Origin: RPQJ01 sp044226195 | Lineage (GTDB): Bacteria; Pseudomonadota; Gammaproteobacteria; Steroidobacterales; Steroidobacteraceae | Length of the DNA: 64,000 nt | Direction of reading: 5' to 3' | Assembly (NCBI GenBank): GCA_044226195.1 | Contig: JBGAHO010000019.1 | Span: 7,079-71,078 of the forward strand | Shown here: positions 17,209 through 25,100 of the stretch, piece after piece | Position numbering within the stretch: the stretch's first letter is position 1 | Layout of the letters: each line of letters starts with the position of its first letter | The notes under the pieces: generated by a model | Told to the model about the DNA's origin: nothing | Seen by the model: only the letters and a program-made list of their open reading frames with translations | The model's database searches: none | Made by a program: the position numbers and the translations under genes

Positions 17209-18417
17209 CTACAGCGTCTTGAGGTCGGTCGTCGGGTCGGCCAGCCGGACCGGGTCGGGATGCTTGCGCTCGCCGATCCACTTCTTGCCGGTCATGAAGT
17301 CCTTCGGCGAATTCACCGCATCCACTGCCAGCAACTCGCCCGCGCCGAGGTAGTACAGCGCGAACTTGCCGCTGTCGGGGTCGCCGCGCACCACCGCCTG
17401 GTCGTAGCCCTGCGAGAGGCCGGCGATCTGCAGCTTCACGTCGTACTGGTCCGACCAGAACCACGGCACGTGCTCGTGCCGGGCCGGCTTGCCGCAGATG
17501 TTCGACGCGGCGACCCGGGCCTGCTCGACGGCGTTGTCGACCGACTCGAGGCGCAGCTTGCGTCCGTAGCGCACGCTCGGGTGCATCGTGCAGTCCCCGG
17601 CCGCGTAGACGTTCGGGTCCGAGGTCCGGCACTGCTCGTCGACGACGATGCCGTTGTCGCAGCGAATGCCCGCCGCCGCCGCGAGCGAGACATCGGGCAG
17701 GATGCCGACGCCGACGATCACGATGTCGGCCGGGAACTCGCGCTCGCCGCACACGACCGAGGCGACCTTGCCGTCGCCGCGGAACGCGGACACCGAGGTG
17801 TTGCAGTGGATCCGCACGCCCTCGCGCTCGTGGCGGCGGGTGTAGAAGTCCGACATCTGCGGCGCCACCACGCGGTTCAGCGGCCGGTCGGCCATCTCGA
17901 GCACGTCGACCTCGAGTCCGAGATGGCGCGCCGAGGCCGCGGCCTCGAGCCCGATGTATCCCGCGCCGACGACCACCATGCGCTTCGCGCCCGCGAGGTC
18001 CGCGCGGATGCCCTCGACGTCGGCGATGGTGCGCAGGTAGTGGATGCCCTTCAGGTCGTGGCCCGGCACGTCGAGCAGGCGCGGCCGGCTGCCGAGGCAC
18101 AGGATCAGGTGGTCGTAGTGCAGCTCGCCGCCGTCGCTCAGGCGCAGGCGCTGGTCCGCGCGGTCGATGGCCGTGACGCGCACGCCGAGTCGCGTCTCGG
18201 CATGGGCCTGCTCGTAGAACTGCGGGCTGCGCAGCAGCAGTCGCTCGCGCTCCATCTCGCCCGAGAGGAATTTCTTCGACAGCGGCGGGCGGTTGTACGG
18301 CAGGTGCGGTTCGTCGCCGACGAGGACGATCGGGCCGGTGTGGCCCTCCCGGCGCAGGCTGTCGATGGCCTGGACCGACGCGTGACTGGCTCCGACGATG
18401 ACGACCGTACCGGACAT
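17209..18417 (-). CDS. FAD-dependent ferredoxin/rubredoxin reductase-type oxidoreductase
   Basis: The 402-residue protein has an N-terminal FAD-binding Rossmann motif (VVIVGASHAS, about 4-13) and PYNRPPLSK. A central NAD(P)H-binding motif VVVVGAGYIGLE lies near 146-157. A second FAD motif, VYAAGDC, is near 275. The C-terminal reductase domain contains PWFWSDQYD. This is the putidaredoxin/rubredoxin reductase family, which passes electrons from NADH to a ferredoxin for an oxygenase. No oxygenase or ferredoxin partner is adjacent. The start at 18417 (MSGTVVIVG) fits the family better than a longer frame. Confidence 0.88.
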   Translation of the reverse strand: MSGTVVIVGASHASVQAIDSLRREGHTGPIVLVGDEPHLPYNRPPLSKKFLSGEMERERLLLRSPQFYEQAHAETRLGVRVTAIDRADQRLRLSDGGELHYDHLILCLGSRPRLLDVPGHDLKGIHYLRTIADVEGIRADLAGAKRMVVVGAGYIGLEAAASARHLGLEVDVLEMADRPLNRVVAPQMSDFYTRRHEREGVRIHCNTSVSAFRGDGKVASVVCGEREFPADIVIVGVGILPDVSLAAAAGIRCDNGIVVDEQCRTSDPNVYAAGDCTMHPSVRYGRKLRLESVDNAVEQARVAASNICGKPARHEHVPWFWSDQYDVKLQIAGLSQGYDQAVVRGDPDSGKFALYYLGAGELLAVDAVNSPKDFMTGKKWIGERKHPDPVRLADPTTDLKTL

Positions 18418-18771
18418 GGACTCACTCTCTCGCAGCGCCCGCCGAGGGACGGGCATGTCGGTCGGCTTTATAACCGCTGGCGGGGGGCGACGACAAAGAA
18501 GTCGAGCGGCCCGCGACGGCTCTGGCTATCCTTGGCCGCACGCACCACGGGCGGGCGCGGCGGGTCCGACGCCGCTCCATGCTGGTGCGCAAAGGGTGCC
18601 GTGGACGTGGAAACCCGCCGGCCTCGGGGGTCGGCACGGTTTCTGCATACGACTGCGGGAGACCCGGGCGTTTCCCGCGGACGGGGCAGATCGGCTGAAT
18701 CTCGGTTTCCACGGAGCGTGGATCCGCTGCCGGCCGCCGGACAATGATCAAGAGACGAGGAGCCAGACCCC
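18418..18771. other. 354-bp intergenic region between divergent reductase and P-II genes
   Basis: No convincing gene is present; short open frames here have no recognisable product. The region holds the leftward promoter of the reductase gene, not identified, and a sigma-54-type element for the P-II gene, listed separately. Its left part includes AT-rich TTTATAACC at about 18468-18476, the only low-GC patch. Confidence 0.6.
18632..18648 (+). promoter_or_regulatory. Sigma-54 (-24/-12) promoter for the P-II gene
   Basis: CGGCACGGTTTCTGCAT matches the RpoN consensus. GG at 18633-18634 and GC at 18645-18646 have the required ten bases between them. The predicted start near 18658 gives a leader of about 114 nt. 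Sigma-54 control by NtrC is well known for glnK- and glnB-type genes, which supports nitrogen-responsive expression. Confidence 0.65.
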
Positions 18772-19110
18772 ATGAAGCTGATCAGCGCAATCATCAAACC
18801 CTTCAAGCTGGACGACGTGCGCGCCGCCCTGTCGGAACTCGGCGTGTCCGGCATGACGGTGACCGAGGTGAAGGGGTTCGGGCGCCAGCGCGGCCACACG
18901 GAGCTGTACCGTGGCGCGGAATACGTCGTGGACTTCGTGCCGAAGACGCGCATCGAGGTCGCGGTCAAGGATTCGCTGGTCGACCAGGTCGTCGAGGCGA
19001 TCGTGAACTCGGCCCGCACCGGCAAGGTCGGCGACGGCAAGATCTTCATCTCCGAACTCGAGCGCGCCATCCGCATCCGCACCGGCGAGGCGGACGACCA
19101 GGCGCTCTGA
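18772..19110 (+). CDS. glnB: P-II nitrogen regulatory protein (GlnB/GlnK family)
   Basis: This is a 112-residue trimeric signal protein that senses 2-oxoglutarate and ATP/ADP. It controls glutamine synthetase adenylylation, NtrB or the ammonium channel. The T-loop RGHTELYRGAEYVVDF contains the uridylylation site Tyr51. The signatures TEVKGFGRQ and GKVGDGKIF are intact, and the C-terminus IRIRTGEADDQAL is GlnK-like. No amtB gene follows, which leans toward a GlnB role, but the sigma-54 promoter is more GlnK-like. The paralogue assignment is therefore open. Confidence 0.95.
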   Translation: MKLISAIIKPFKLDDVRAALSELGVSGMTVTEVKGFGRQRGHTELYRGAEYVVDFVPKTRIEVAVKDSLVDQVVEAIVNSARTGKVGDGKIFISELERAIRIRTGEADDQAL

Positions 19111-19129
19111 CGCCCCCGCTTTTGGCGTA

Positions 19130-19169
19130 GGATCGCGTCCCGGGACCCGTGGGGATCCCGGAGCGATCC
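19130..19169 (+). promoter_or_regulatory. Hairpin covering the ribosome site of the [2Fe-2S] ferredoxin gene
   Basis: GGATCGC (19130-19136) pairs with GCGATCC (19163-19169), and CCGGGA (19140-19145) pairs with TCCCGG (19156-19161). The likely ribosome site GGAG (19160-19163) is buried in the right arm, five bases before the stem ends and the ATG at 19175 begins. The structure could end the P-II transcript or limit translation of the ferredoxin gene. Confidence 0.45.
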
Positions 19170-19174
19170 GAGCC

Positions 19175-19555
19175 ATGTCCGATGCATCCATGCGCGAGGC
19201 GCTCGACGGCGCCGTCGCCAAACTCCATCTCGGCAGCCAGCGTCGCCACGTGTTCCTCTGCGTGGGCGGCGGCAAGTGCGCGAAGGACGAGCGTTCCCAG
19301 GAAAGCTGGGACTACCTGAAGCGCCGCATCAGGGAACTCGGCCTGCACGACGTGCCCGGCGGCGTGTTGCGCACCAAGGCCCAGTGCCTGCGTGTCTGCG
19401 TCGACGGGCCGATCGCCGTCGTCTACCCGGACGGCACGTGGTACCGCAAGTGCACGCCCGAGAACCTCGAGCGCATCCTCCAGGGGCACTTGTTGAACGG
19501 TCACGTGGTCGAAGACCTCGTGATCACCGAGGCACCGCTGCCGCCCGTCACCTGA
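19175..19555 (+). CDS. Thioredoxin-like [2Fe-2S] ferredoxin (COG3411 type)
   Basis: The 126-residue protein carries four cysteines in the thioredoxin-fold ferredoxin pattern: CVGGGKC at about 29-35 and AQCLRVC at about 69-75. IAVVYPDGTWYRKCTPEN follows. The fold binds one [2Fe-2S] cluster and serves as an electron carrier; physiological partners are unclear. It is preceded by an RBS-occluding hairpin and followed, nine bases on, by a quinone reductase gene. Confidence 0.85.
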   Translation: MSDASMREALDGAVAKLHLGSQRRHVFLCVGGGKCAKDERSQESWDYLKRRIRELGLHDVPGGVLRTKAQCLRVCVDGPIAVVYPDGTWYRKCTPENLERILQGHLLNGHVVEDLVITEAPLPPVT

Positions 19556-19564
19556 GGTCAGATC

Positions 19565-20539
19565 ATGCCCCACGCCATCCGCATCCACGCCTACGGCGGG
19601 CCCGAGGTCATGCGCTGGGAGGAGGTCGAACTGCCCGCCCCGCGCAAGGGCGAGGTGCTGCTGCGCCACACCGCGATCGGCCTCAACTTCATCGACTGCT
19701 ACGAGCGCAGTGGCCTGTACCCCGGCCAGTTGCCCCTCGTGCTCGGGCGCGAAGGGGCGGGCGTGGTGCTCGCCGTCGGGCCGGGCGTGAAAGGCGTGCA
19801 GGAGGGTGATCGCGTCGCCTATGCCGCCGGGGCATCGGGGGCGTATGCCGAGCAGCGCCTGCTCGCGGCCGACCGGCTGGTGAAGATCCCGGACGGGGTC
19901 AGTGATCGCCTCGCGGCCGCTTCCATGTTGAAGGGCATGACCGCGCAGTTCCTGCTGCGGCGAACCTGCCGCGTGAAGAAGGGCACGGTCGTGCTGATCC
20001 ACGCCGCGGCCGGCGGCGTGGGCCTGATCGCCGCGCAATGGGCCCGCCACCTCGGCGCCACGGTGTTCGGCGTGGTCGGCAGCGAGGCCAAGGCGGAACT
20101 CGCCCGCCAGCACGGCTGCCACGAGGCCATCGTCAGCGGGCGCGAGGACTTCACCGCGCGCGTGAAGGCACTCACGCGCGGCAAGGGCGTCGACGTGGTC
20201 TACGACTCCGTCGGCAAGGACACGTTCTTCGGTTCGCTCGACTCCCTGAAGCCGCTCGGCCTGATGGTCAGCTACGGCAATGCGTCCGGTGCCGTGCCGC
20301 CGTTCGCGCCGCTCGAGCTGTCGAAGCGCGGCTCGCTGTTCCTCACGCGCCCGACGCTCTTTCATTACGTCGCGAAGCGCGCCGACCTCGAGCGCTCGGC
20401 GCGCGAGCTGTTCGAGGTGATCGGCAGCGGCGCGGTGCGCATCGAGATCGGCCAGACGTACCCGCTGCGCGACGTCGCGCAGGCGCACCGCGACCTCGAG
20501 GGACGACGCACGGTGGGCTCCACCGTGCTGCTGCCTTGA
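19565..20539 (+). CDS. NADPH:quinone oxidoreductase (QOR family)
   Basis: The 324-residue zinc-independent medium-chain reductase has an N-terminal GroES-like domain (GREGAGVVLAVGPGV) and a Rossmann domain with AAAGGVGLIAAQWAR near 142-156. NFIDCYERSGLYP near 36-48 is typical of E. coli QorA. It reduces quinones by NADPH. It follows the ferredoxin gene closely and its stop overlaps the TTG start of the outer-membrane protein gene, so the three are probably co-transcribed. Confidence 0.93.
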   Translation: MPHAIRIHAYGGPEVMRWEEVELPAPRKGEVLLRHTAIGLNFIDCYERSGLYPGQLPLVLGREGAGVVLAVGPGVKGVQEGDRVAYAAGASGAYAEQRLLAADRLVKIPDGVSDRLAAASMLKGMTAQFLLRRTCRVKKGTVVLIHAAAGGVGLIAAQWARHLGATVFGVVGSEAKAELARQHGCHEAIVSGREDFTARVKALTRGKGVDVVYDSVGKDTFFGSLDSLKPLGLMVSYGNASGAVPPFAPLELSKRGSLFLTRPTLFHYVAKRADLERSARELFEVIGSGAVRIEIGQTYPLRDVAQAHRDLEGRRTVGSTVLLP

Positions 20540-22182
20540 GCCGCATCCGCAGCGCGCGGCGGGTGACCGCGTGGCTGGTCGCGCTCATGGGCATCGCCGC
20601 GAACGCGGCCGCGGCCGACCCGGGTGCGGCCCCGGTGCCGACGCCCGCCGAACTCGAGGGGGCGCACGCCGTCATCGGCCACATCGCGATCGACGCCGGC
20701 GACGTCTTCGACAACACGATCCAGGGCGAAGACGGCTGGCTGTACCGCGCCGCGAACACCATCCACATCAGCACGCGTCCCTCGAACGTGCGCGCGCAGC
20801 TGCTGTTCAAGACGGGCGATCCTTACGTGCAGCGCCTCGTGCAGGAGACCGAGCGCATCCTGCGCGCCAACGACTATCTCTACGACGCGACCATCGAGGC
20901 GGTGGCCTGGGACGGCCACACCGTCGACCTCGTCGTGCACACGCGCGACAACTGGACGCTCAACCCGGGCCTCAACTACAGCCGCAAGGGCGGTGAGAAC
21001 AAGGCCTCGCTGCAGGTGGTCGAGAAGAACCTGCTCGGCACCGGCCAGCAGCTGGAATTCGACTGGGGCAAGAACGTCGATCGCGACTACCTGACCTTCC
21101 AGTACACCAATCCGCACTTCCTCTCGCCGTGGACCCGGTTCGCGGTGACCTACTCGGACGCGAACGACGGCGAGAGCAAGATCCTGCGCCTCGAGCGGCC
21201 GTTCTACGCGCTCGACACGCGCCACGCCGGCGGGACCTACCTCTACGACAGCCAGCGCAACGACTCGCGCTACGTGCTCGGCCACGAGACCGGGCAGTTC
21301 GCGCACCGCGAGGAATTCTACGAAGCCTGGGGCGGACTCTCGAAGGGCTGGCACGACGGCTGGGTGACGCGCTGGACGTTCGGCGCGACCGTGCAGCGCG
21401 ACCGGTTCGCGGTCGTGCCCGGCGAGCCGCTCGGCGGCCCGCTGCCGGCCGACCATGAATTCGTCTATCCGTGGCTCGGCTGGGACCTCGTCGAGGATCG
21501 CTACCAGGAGCGCGTCAACCAGGACCAGATCGCGCGCACCGAGGACGTGCTGGTCGGCTGGCGTGCCGGCGCGCGCGTCGGGTTCGCGGGCGAGTCCTTC
21601 GGCTCCACGCAGGATGCGCTGATGCTGAGTGCCTACGTGCAGGACGGCCGCGACCTGCGGCCCGACGAATCGCTGTTCGGCACGCTGACGGCTTCCGGAC
21701 GCCTCGAGGGAGGCACGCTGCGCGACGGCGTGCTCTCTGCGGAGGCGCGCTACTACCGCCGCACCTCCGGCCGCTTCAAGTTCTTCGCGTCGGTGAGCGG
21801 CACCGTCACCGAGAACCTCGATCCCGAGCAGCAACTGCTGCTCGGCGGCGACAACGGGTTGCGCGGCTATCCGCTGCGCTACCAGGCCGGCACCTCGATG
21901 GCGCTGCTCACGCTCGAGGAGCGCTACTACACGGACTGGTACCCGTTCCGGCTGTTCCACGTGGCCGGCGCGGTGTTCTACGACATGGGGCGCACCTGGG
22001 GCACGGACGTGACGGGCGCCACCAGCGCCGGCCTGCTCAAGGACGTCGGCATCGGCCTGCGCCTCGGCTCGAGCCGCTCGGCGTTCGGCAACGTGCTGCA
22101 CGTCGACCTCGCGTTCCCGCTCGACGGCGACCCGTCGATCTCGAACGTGCAGTTCGTGGTGGAGACGAAGGGCCAGTTCTAG
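20536..22182 (+). CDS. Omp85/BamA-TamA-like outer-membrane beta-barrel protein
   Basis: The 548-residue protein has a signal peptide, a short POTRA-like periplasmic region (about 45-145) and a 16-strand-type barrel. The barrel includes the GGDNGLRGYPLRY segment, the lid-loop RGY motif of Omp85 proteins. It ends in aromatic Phe as a beta signal. The TTG at 20536 overlaps the upstream stop; it is chosen because it supplies the basic n-region (RIRSARR) of the signal peptide. A GTG at 20563 would remove it. With only a small POTRA part it is neither BamA nor TamA; the function is unknown. Confidence 0.8.
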   Translation: MSRIRSARRVTAWLVALMGIAANAAAADPGAAPVPTPAELEGAHAVIGHIAIDAGDVFDNTIQGEDGWLYRAANTIHISTRPSNVRAQLLFKTGDPYVQRLVQETERILRANDYLYDATIEAVAWDGHTVDLVVHTRDNWTLNPGLNYSRKGGENKASLQVVEKNLLGTGQQLEFDWGKNVDRDYLTFQYTNPHFLSPWTRFAVTYSDANDGESKILRLERPFYALDTRHAGGTYLYDSQRNDSRYVLGHETGQFAHREEFYEAWGGLSKGWHDGWVTRWTFGATVQRDRFAVVPGEPLGGPLPADHEFVYPWLGWDLVEDRYQERVNQDQIARTEDVLVGWRAGARVGFAGESFGSTQDALMLSAYVQDGRDLRPDESLFGTLTASGRLEGGTLRDGVLSAEARYYRRTSGRFKFFASVSGTVTENLDPEQQLLLGGDNGLRGYPLRYQAGTSMALLTLEERYYTDWYPFRLFHVAGAVFYDMGRTWGTDVTGATSAGLLKDVGIGLRLGSSRSAFGNVLHVDLAFPLDGDPSISNVQFVVETKGQF

Positions 22183-22643
22183 CGGTCGACGACCGCGATC
22201 CAGTCGACCTGCAATTCGAACGGCCCCGCCTGCTTCTCGCTGATCATGAAGCCGAGCGCGCGCACGCGCGCGGGATCGAGCGGCGGCGCGCCCCGCACGG
22301 GCCGGCCGCGGAAGCTCGCGACGAAATCCCTGCAGGGCAGGACGCAGTCGCTGTAGCCGTCGTCGGTGCGGACCGTGAATTTGTAGGTCCGGCCATCGCC
22401 GCGTACCCGCAACACGAACGCACGGGCGCCCGCCGTGGACCAGGTTCGCGGCCGCGTGCGGCAGGAGGCGAAGCCGCCGCCGAAATCCAGGGAGACGAGG
22501 CCCGCGAAGCGCGCAACGCTCGCGCCGGCACGCGTGAACTCGCTGCGCGAGACGCCGCCCATGACGACGTCGTCGACCGGCGACCAGGGCGCGAAGTCGG
22601 CGTCGTCGACGAAATCGAGCAGGAGACGAGGCGTCGCGTCCAA
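22179..22643 (-). CDS. CIA30-family (NDUFAF1-like) protein
   Basis: This 154-residue protein shows the CIA30 hallmark near the N-terminus (LLLDFVDDADFAPWSPVDD then VVMGGVSRS). It continues with a jelly-roll-like series of strands: GLVSLDFGGGFAS, YKFTVRTDD and FELQVDWIAVVD. In mitochondria CIA30 assists complex I assembly. Bacterial stand-alone versions are uncharacterised. The start is a TTG four bases after the alcohol dehydrogenase stop and is needed to keep the conserved LLLDF strand. The 3' end overlaps the convergent barrel gene by four bases. Confidence 0.78.
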   Translation of the reverse strand: MDATPRLLLDFVDDADFAPWSPVDDVVMGGVSRSEFTRAGASVARFAGLVSLDFGGGFASCRTRPRTWSTAGARAFVLRVRGDGRTYKFTVRTDDGYSDCVLPCRDFVASFRGRPVRGAPPLDPARVRALGFMISEKQAGPFELQVDWIAVVDR

Positions 22644-22646
22644 GGC

Positions 22647-23774
22647 TCAGCCGATCTCGATCACCTGGCGGATCGACGCTCCGCTCGCGAGCCGGTCGAA
22701 CGCCACGTTGATGTCGGCGAGGCGGATGCGCTCGCTCAGCAGCAGGTTCACCGGCAGCCGGCCCGCGCGGTACCACTCGACGTAACGCGGGATGTCGCGC
22801 GACGGCACGCAGCTGCCGAGGTAGCTGCCCTTGATCGTGCGCTCCTCGGCGACGAGATTGACGTGCTGGATCGCGAAGGTCTGTTGCGGATGGGAGAGAC
22901 CGGCCGACACGGTCGTGCCGCCGCGCCGCGTGATCTTGTAGCAGAGCTCCATCGCGCGCGCGGAGCCGGCCATCTCGAACGCACAGGCGACGCCGCCCTT
23001 CGTGATCTCGCGCACCTGCTCGATGGCGTCCGGGGCGGCTGCGTTCACGGTGGCCGTCGCCCCCAGCTTGCGCGCCGTCTCCAGCTTGCCCTCGTTGAGG
23101 TCGATGGCGACGATGTGCGGCGCCTCGAGCATGCGCCCCGCCAGCAGCGCCGCGAGACCCACGCCGCCGAGGCCGACCACCGCGATCGACTCGCCTTTCG
23201 GCAGGGCGGCCGTGTTCACCACCGCGCCGACGCCGGTGATCACCGCGCAGCCGAAGAGCGCCGCTTCCGCGAAGGGCAGGGTGGGATCGATCTTCACCAG
23301 CGAGCGGCGCGAGAGCGTCGCGTACTCCGCGAAGCCCGAGACGCCGAGATGATGGTTCACCGCCGCGTCGCCCTGGTGCAGGCGCCGCGCGCCCGACAGC
23401 AGCGTGCCCGCGGTGTTGGTGGCGAGACCCGGCTCGCACAGGGCGGGCCGGCCGCCGCTGCACGGCGCGCAATGCCCGCAACTCGGCACGAAGGAGGCGA
23501 CCACGTGATCGCCGCGCTGCAGGTCGTCGACGCCCGCGCCGAGTTCCTCCACGACGCCCGCGACTTCGTGGCCGAGCACCATCGGCAGGGGGCGCGGCCG
23601 GTTGCCGTCGATGACCGAGAGGTCGGAGTGGCACAGGCCCGCGGCGCGCACGCGCACCAGCACCTCGCCGGGACCGGGCGGGTCGAGGTCGACGGACTCG
23701 AGGGCCAGCGGCTTCGAATCGGCGTAGGGAGCGGGCAGGCCGGACTGGCGCAGGACGGCGGCTTGGACCTTCAT
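22647..23774 (-). CDS. Zinc-dependent alcohol dehydrogenase, class III-like
   Basis: The 375-residue medium-chain dehydrogenase shows catalytic-zinc ligands in GLCHSD and GHEVAG, with the later FGCAVITG cysteine. The structural-zinc cluster is in SCGHCAPCSGGRPALC. The Rossmann motif is VVGLGGVGLAALL. It should oxidise alcohols, or an alcohol-thiol adduct, with NAD. The family-consistent start MKVQAAVLRQ lies at 23774; a longer in-frame opening upstream looks non-coding. It is co-directional with, and four bases from, the CIA30 gene, and divergent from the thioesterase. Confidence 0.9.
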   Translation of the reverse strand: MKVQAAVLRQSGLPAPYADSKPLALESVDLDPPGPGEVLVRVRAAGLCHSDLSVIDGNRPRPLPMVLGHEVAGVVEELGAGVDDLQRGDHVVASFVPSCGHCAPCSGGRPALCEPGLATNTAGTLLSGARRLHQGDAAVNHHLGVSGFAEYATLSRRSLVKIDPTLPFAEAALFGCAVITGVGAVVNTAALPKGESIAVVGLGGVGLAALLAGRMLEAPHIVAIDLNEGKLETARKLGATATVNAAAPDAIEQVREITKGGVACAFEMAGSARAMELCYKITRRGGTTVSAGLSHPQQTFAIQHVNLVAEERTIKGSYLGSCVPSRDIPRYVEWYRAGRLPVNLLLSERIRLADINVAFDRLASGASIRQVIEIG

Positions 23775-23854
23775 GCCGCGAGCGTAGCGGAGCGTGCTTT
23801 CGCGCGCGAGTGCGTTTAATGTCGCAGGCCCGACGTCCTGCAAGCGATCCGCCG

Positions 23855-24325
23855 ATGACCGCGCCTGCCCGCGAACTGCCCACGCGTCGCGACGAATTCC
23901 GCGTCCTGCGCACCATCACCACGCGCTGGATGGACAACGACCACTACGGTCACGTGAACAACGTCGTGTACTACTCGTACTTCGACACGGCGGTGAACGG
24001 CTTCCTCATCGAGGCGAGCGGCACGGACATCCGCGAGCTGGACGCGATCGGCATCGTGGCCGAGACCAGCTGCCGCTTCCTGCGCGAGCTGAGCTTTCCC
24101 GAGACCGTGCACGCGGGACTCGCGCTCGAGAAGCTGGGCAACTCGAGCGTGATCTACCGCATCGGCCTCTTTCGCAACGAGGAGGTCGAGCCCGCGGCGC
24201 TCGGCCGCTTCGTGCACGTCTACGTCGACAGCCGCACGCGTCGACCGGTGCCCGTGCCCGCGTCGATCCGCGCCGCGCTGCTGGCACTCGACGAAGGCGC
24301 CGTCGGCACCTCGCCGCTGCCCTGA
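23855..24325 (+). CDS. Hotdog-fold acyl-CoA thioesterase (4HBT/YbgC-like)
   Basis: This 156-residue protein has the hotdog thioesterase pattern TRWMDNDHYGHVNNVVYYSYFD, with the Asp and His/Asn residues used by 4-hydroxybenzoyl-CoA-type thioesterases. A central LSFPETVHAGLALEKLG strand pair follows. It should hydrolyse acyl-CoA thioesters. Starts at ATG 23819 or GTG 23810 are also possible; the ATG at 23855 gives the usual family N-terminus. It ends seven bases from the convergent ilvH gene. Confidence 0.85.
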   Translation: MTAPARELPTRRDEFRVLRTITTRWMDNDHYGHVNNVVYYSYFDTAVNGFLIEASGTDIRELDAIGIVAETSCRFLRELSFPETVHAGLALEKLGNSSVIYRIGLFRNEEVEPAALGRFVHVYVDSRTRRPVPVPASIRAALLALDEGAVGTSPLP

Positions 24326-24332
24326 CGCGGGC

Positions 24333-24836
24333 TCAGGACTCCAGGACTTCCTTGCCCTTCTGGATGGCGAGGGCGCCGCTGCGCACGACTTCGAGCACCT
24401 CGCCGAAGTTCGAGACTTCCGCGACGAAGCGATTGATGTCCGCCTCGCTGCTGGTGAGCTCGATGGTGAAGCTGTCCGCCGCATCCCAGAGCACCCGCCC
24501 GCCGGCGCGCTGCGTGGCCGCCCACAGCGAGCCGACCTGCGTCGCCTTGCCCTTGAGCTTGATGAGCAGCAGCTCGCGCTCGAAGTGCTCCTCGCGCGTG
24601 ACGTCCTCGACGTCGACCACGTCCACCAGCTTGAGGAGCTGTTGCGAGATCTGCTGGATCACCGCCTCGCTGCCGGTGGTGACCAGCGTCAGGCGCGACA
24701 CGGCCGGATCGTCGGTGGGGGCGACCGACAACGACTCGATGTTGTAGCCGCGGGTCGAGAACAGGCCGGCGACCCGGCTCAGGGCGCCCGACTCGTTCTG
24801 CAGGGTGATGGCGATGATGTGGCGCTGGCGTCGCAC
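24333..24836 (-). CDS. ilvH: Acetolactate synthase small (regulatory) subunit
   Basis: The 167-residue subunit carries an N-terminal ACT domain (HIIAITLQNESGALSRVAGLF, then RGYNIESLSVAPT) and a C-terminal ALS_ss domain. It binds valine for feedback inhibition and stimulates the large subunit. The start is GTG, preceded by GGAG with six bases of spacing. Unusually it is encoded head-to-head with the large subunit rather than just after it. Confidence 0.95.
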   Translation of the reverse strand: MRRQRHIIAITLQNESGALSRVAGLFSTRGYNIESLSVAPTDDPAVSRLTLVTTGSEAVIQQISQQLLKLVDVVDVEDVTREEHFERELLLIKLKGKATQVGSLWAATQRAGGRVLWDAADSFTIELTSSEADINRFVAEVSNFGEVLEVVRSGALAIQKGKEVLES

Positions 24837-24938
24837 GGCGGGCTCCGGTCGTTCCCGGGTCGTTCGCCGGGACCATAAGTCAATGATTCGTATTGGGTTT
24901 ACGACAGCCTGCCGCCGTCGCGCCCCTGCGCAAGAATA

Positions 24939-24951
24939 GGGGAACGTCCCC
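24939..24951. repeat. Minimal palindrome related to the GGGGACATTCC repeats
   Basis: GGGGAACGTCCCC lies between the divergent acetolactate synthase genes. It looks like the two outer arms of the longer hairpin at 15310 joined with no loop. It may be a remnant or a chance GC palindrome. Confidence 0.35.
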
Positions 24952-25100
24952 CGTCCGCCTAGATGGACGCTGGGAAATCAGGCTGTTAGGCTCCGTTGCA
25001 TCGCAACACGACACGTCAACGACGTCACCAGGCCCGCATCGCCGTGAAGAGCAGTCACGCCGCCGTCCGTTCCGCCGCGCACCCGCGCGCCGGCCAGGTC

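Noticed and set aside
18398..18775. Small open frames in the gap before the P-II gene
   Set aside because: They overlap the sigma-54 element, lack ribosome sites and encode no recognisable product.
20365..23937. Antisense open frame of about 1190 codons spanning several genes
   Set aside because: It runs across four well-supported genes on both strands and has an Arg/Ala-rich composition without any family motif.
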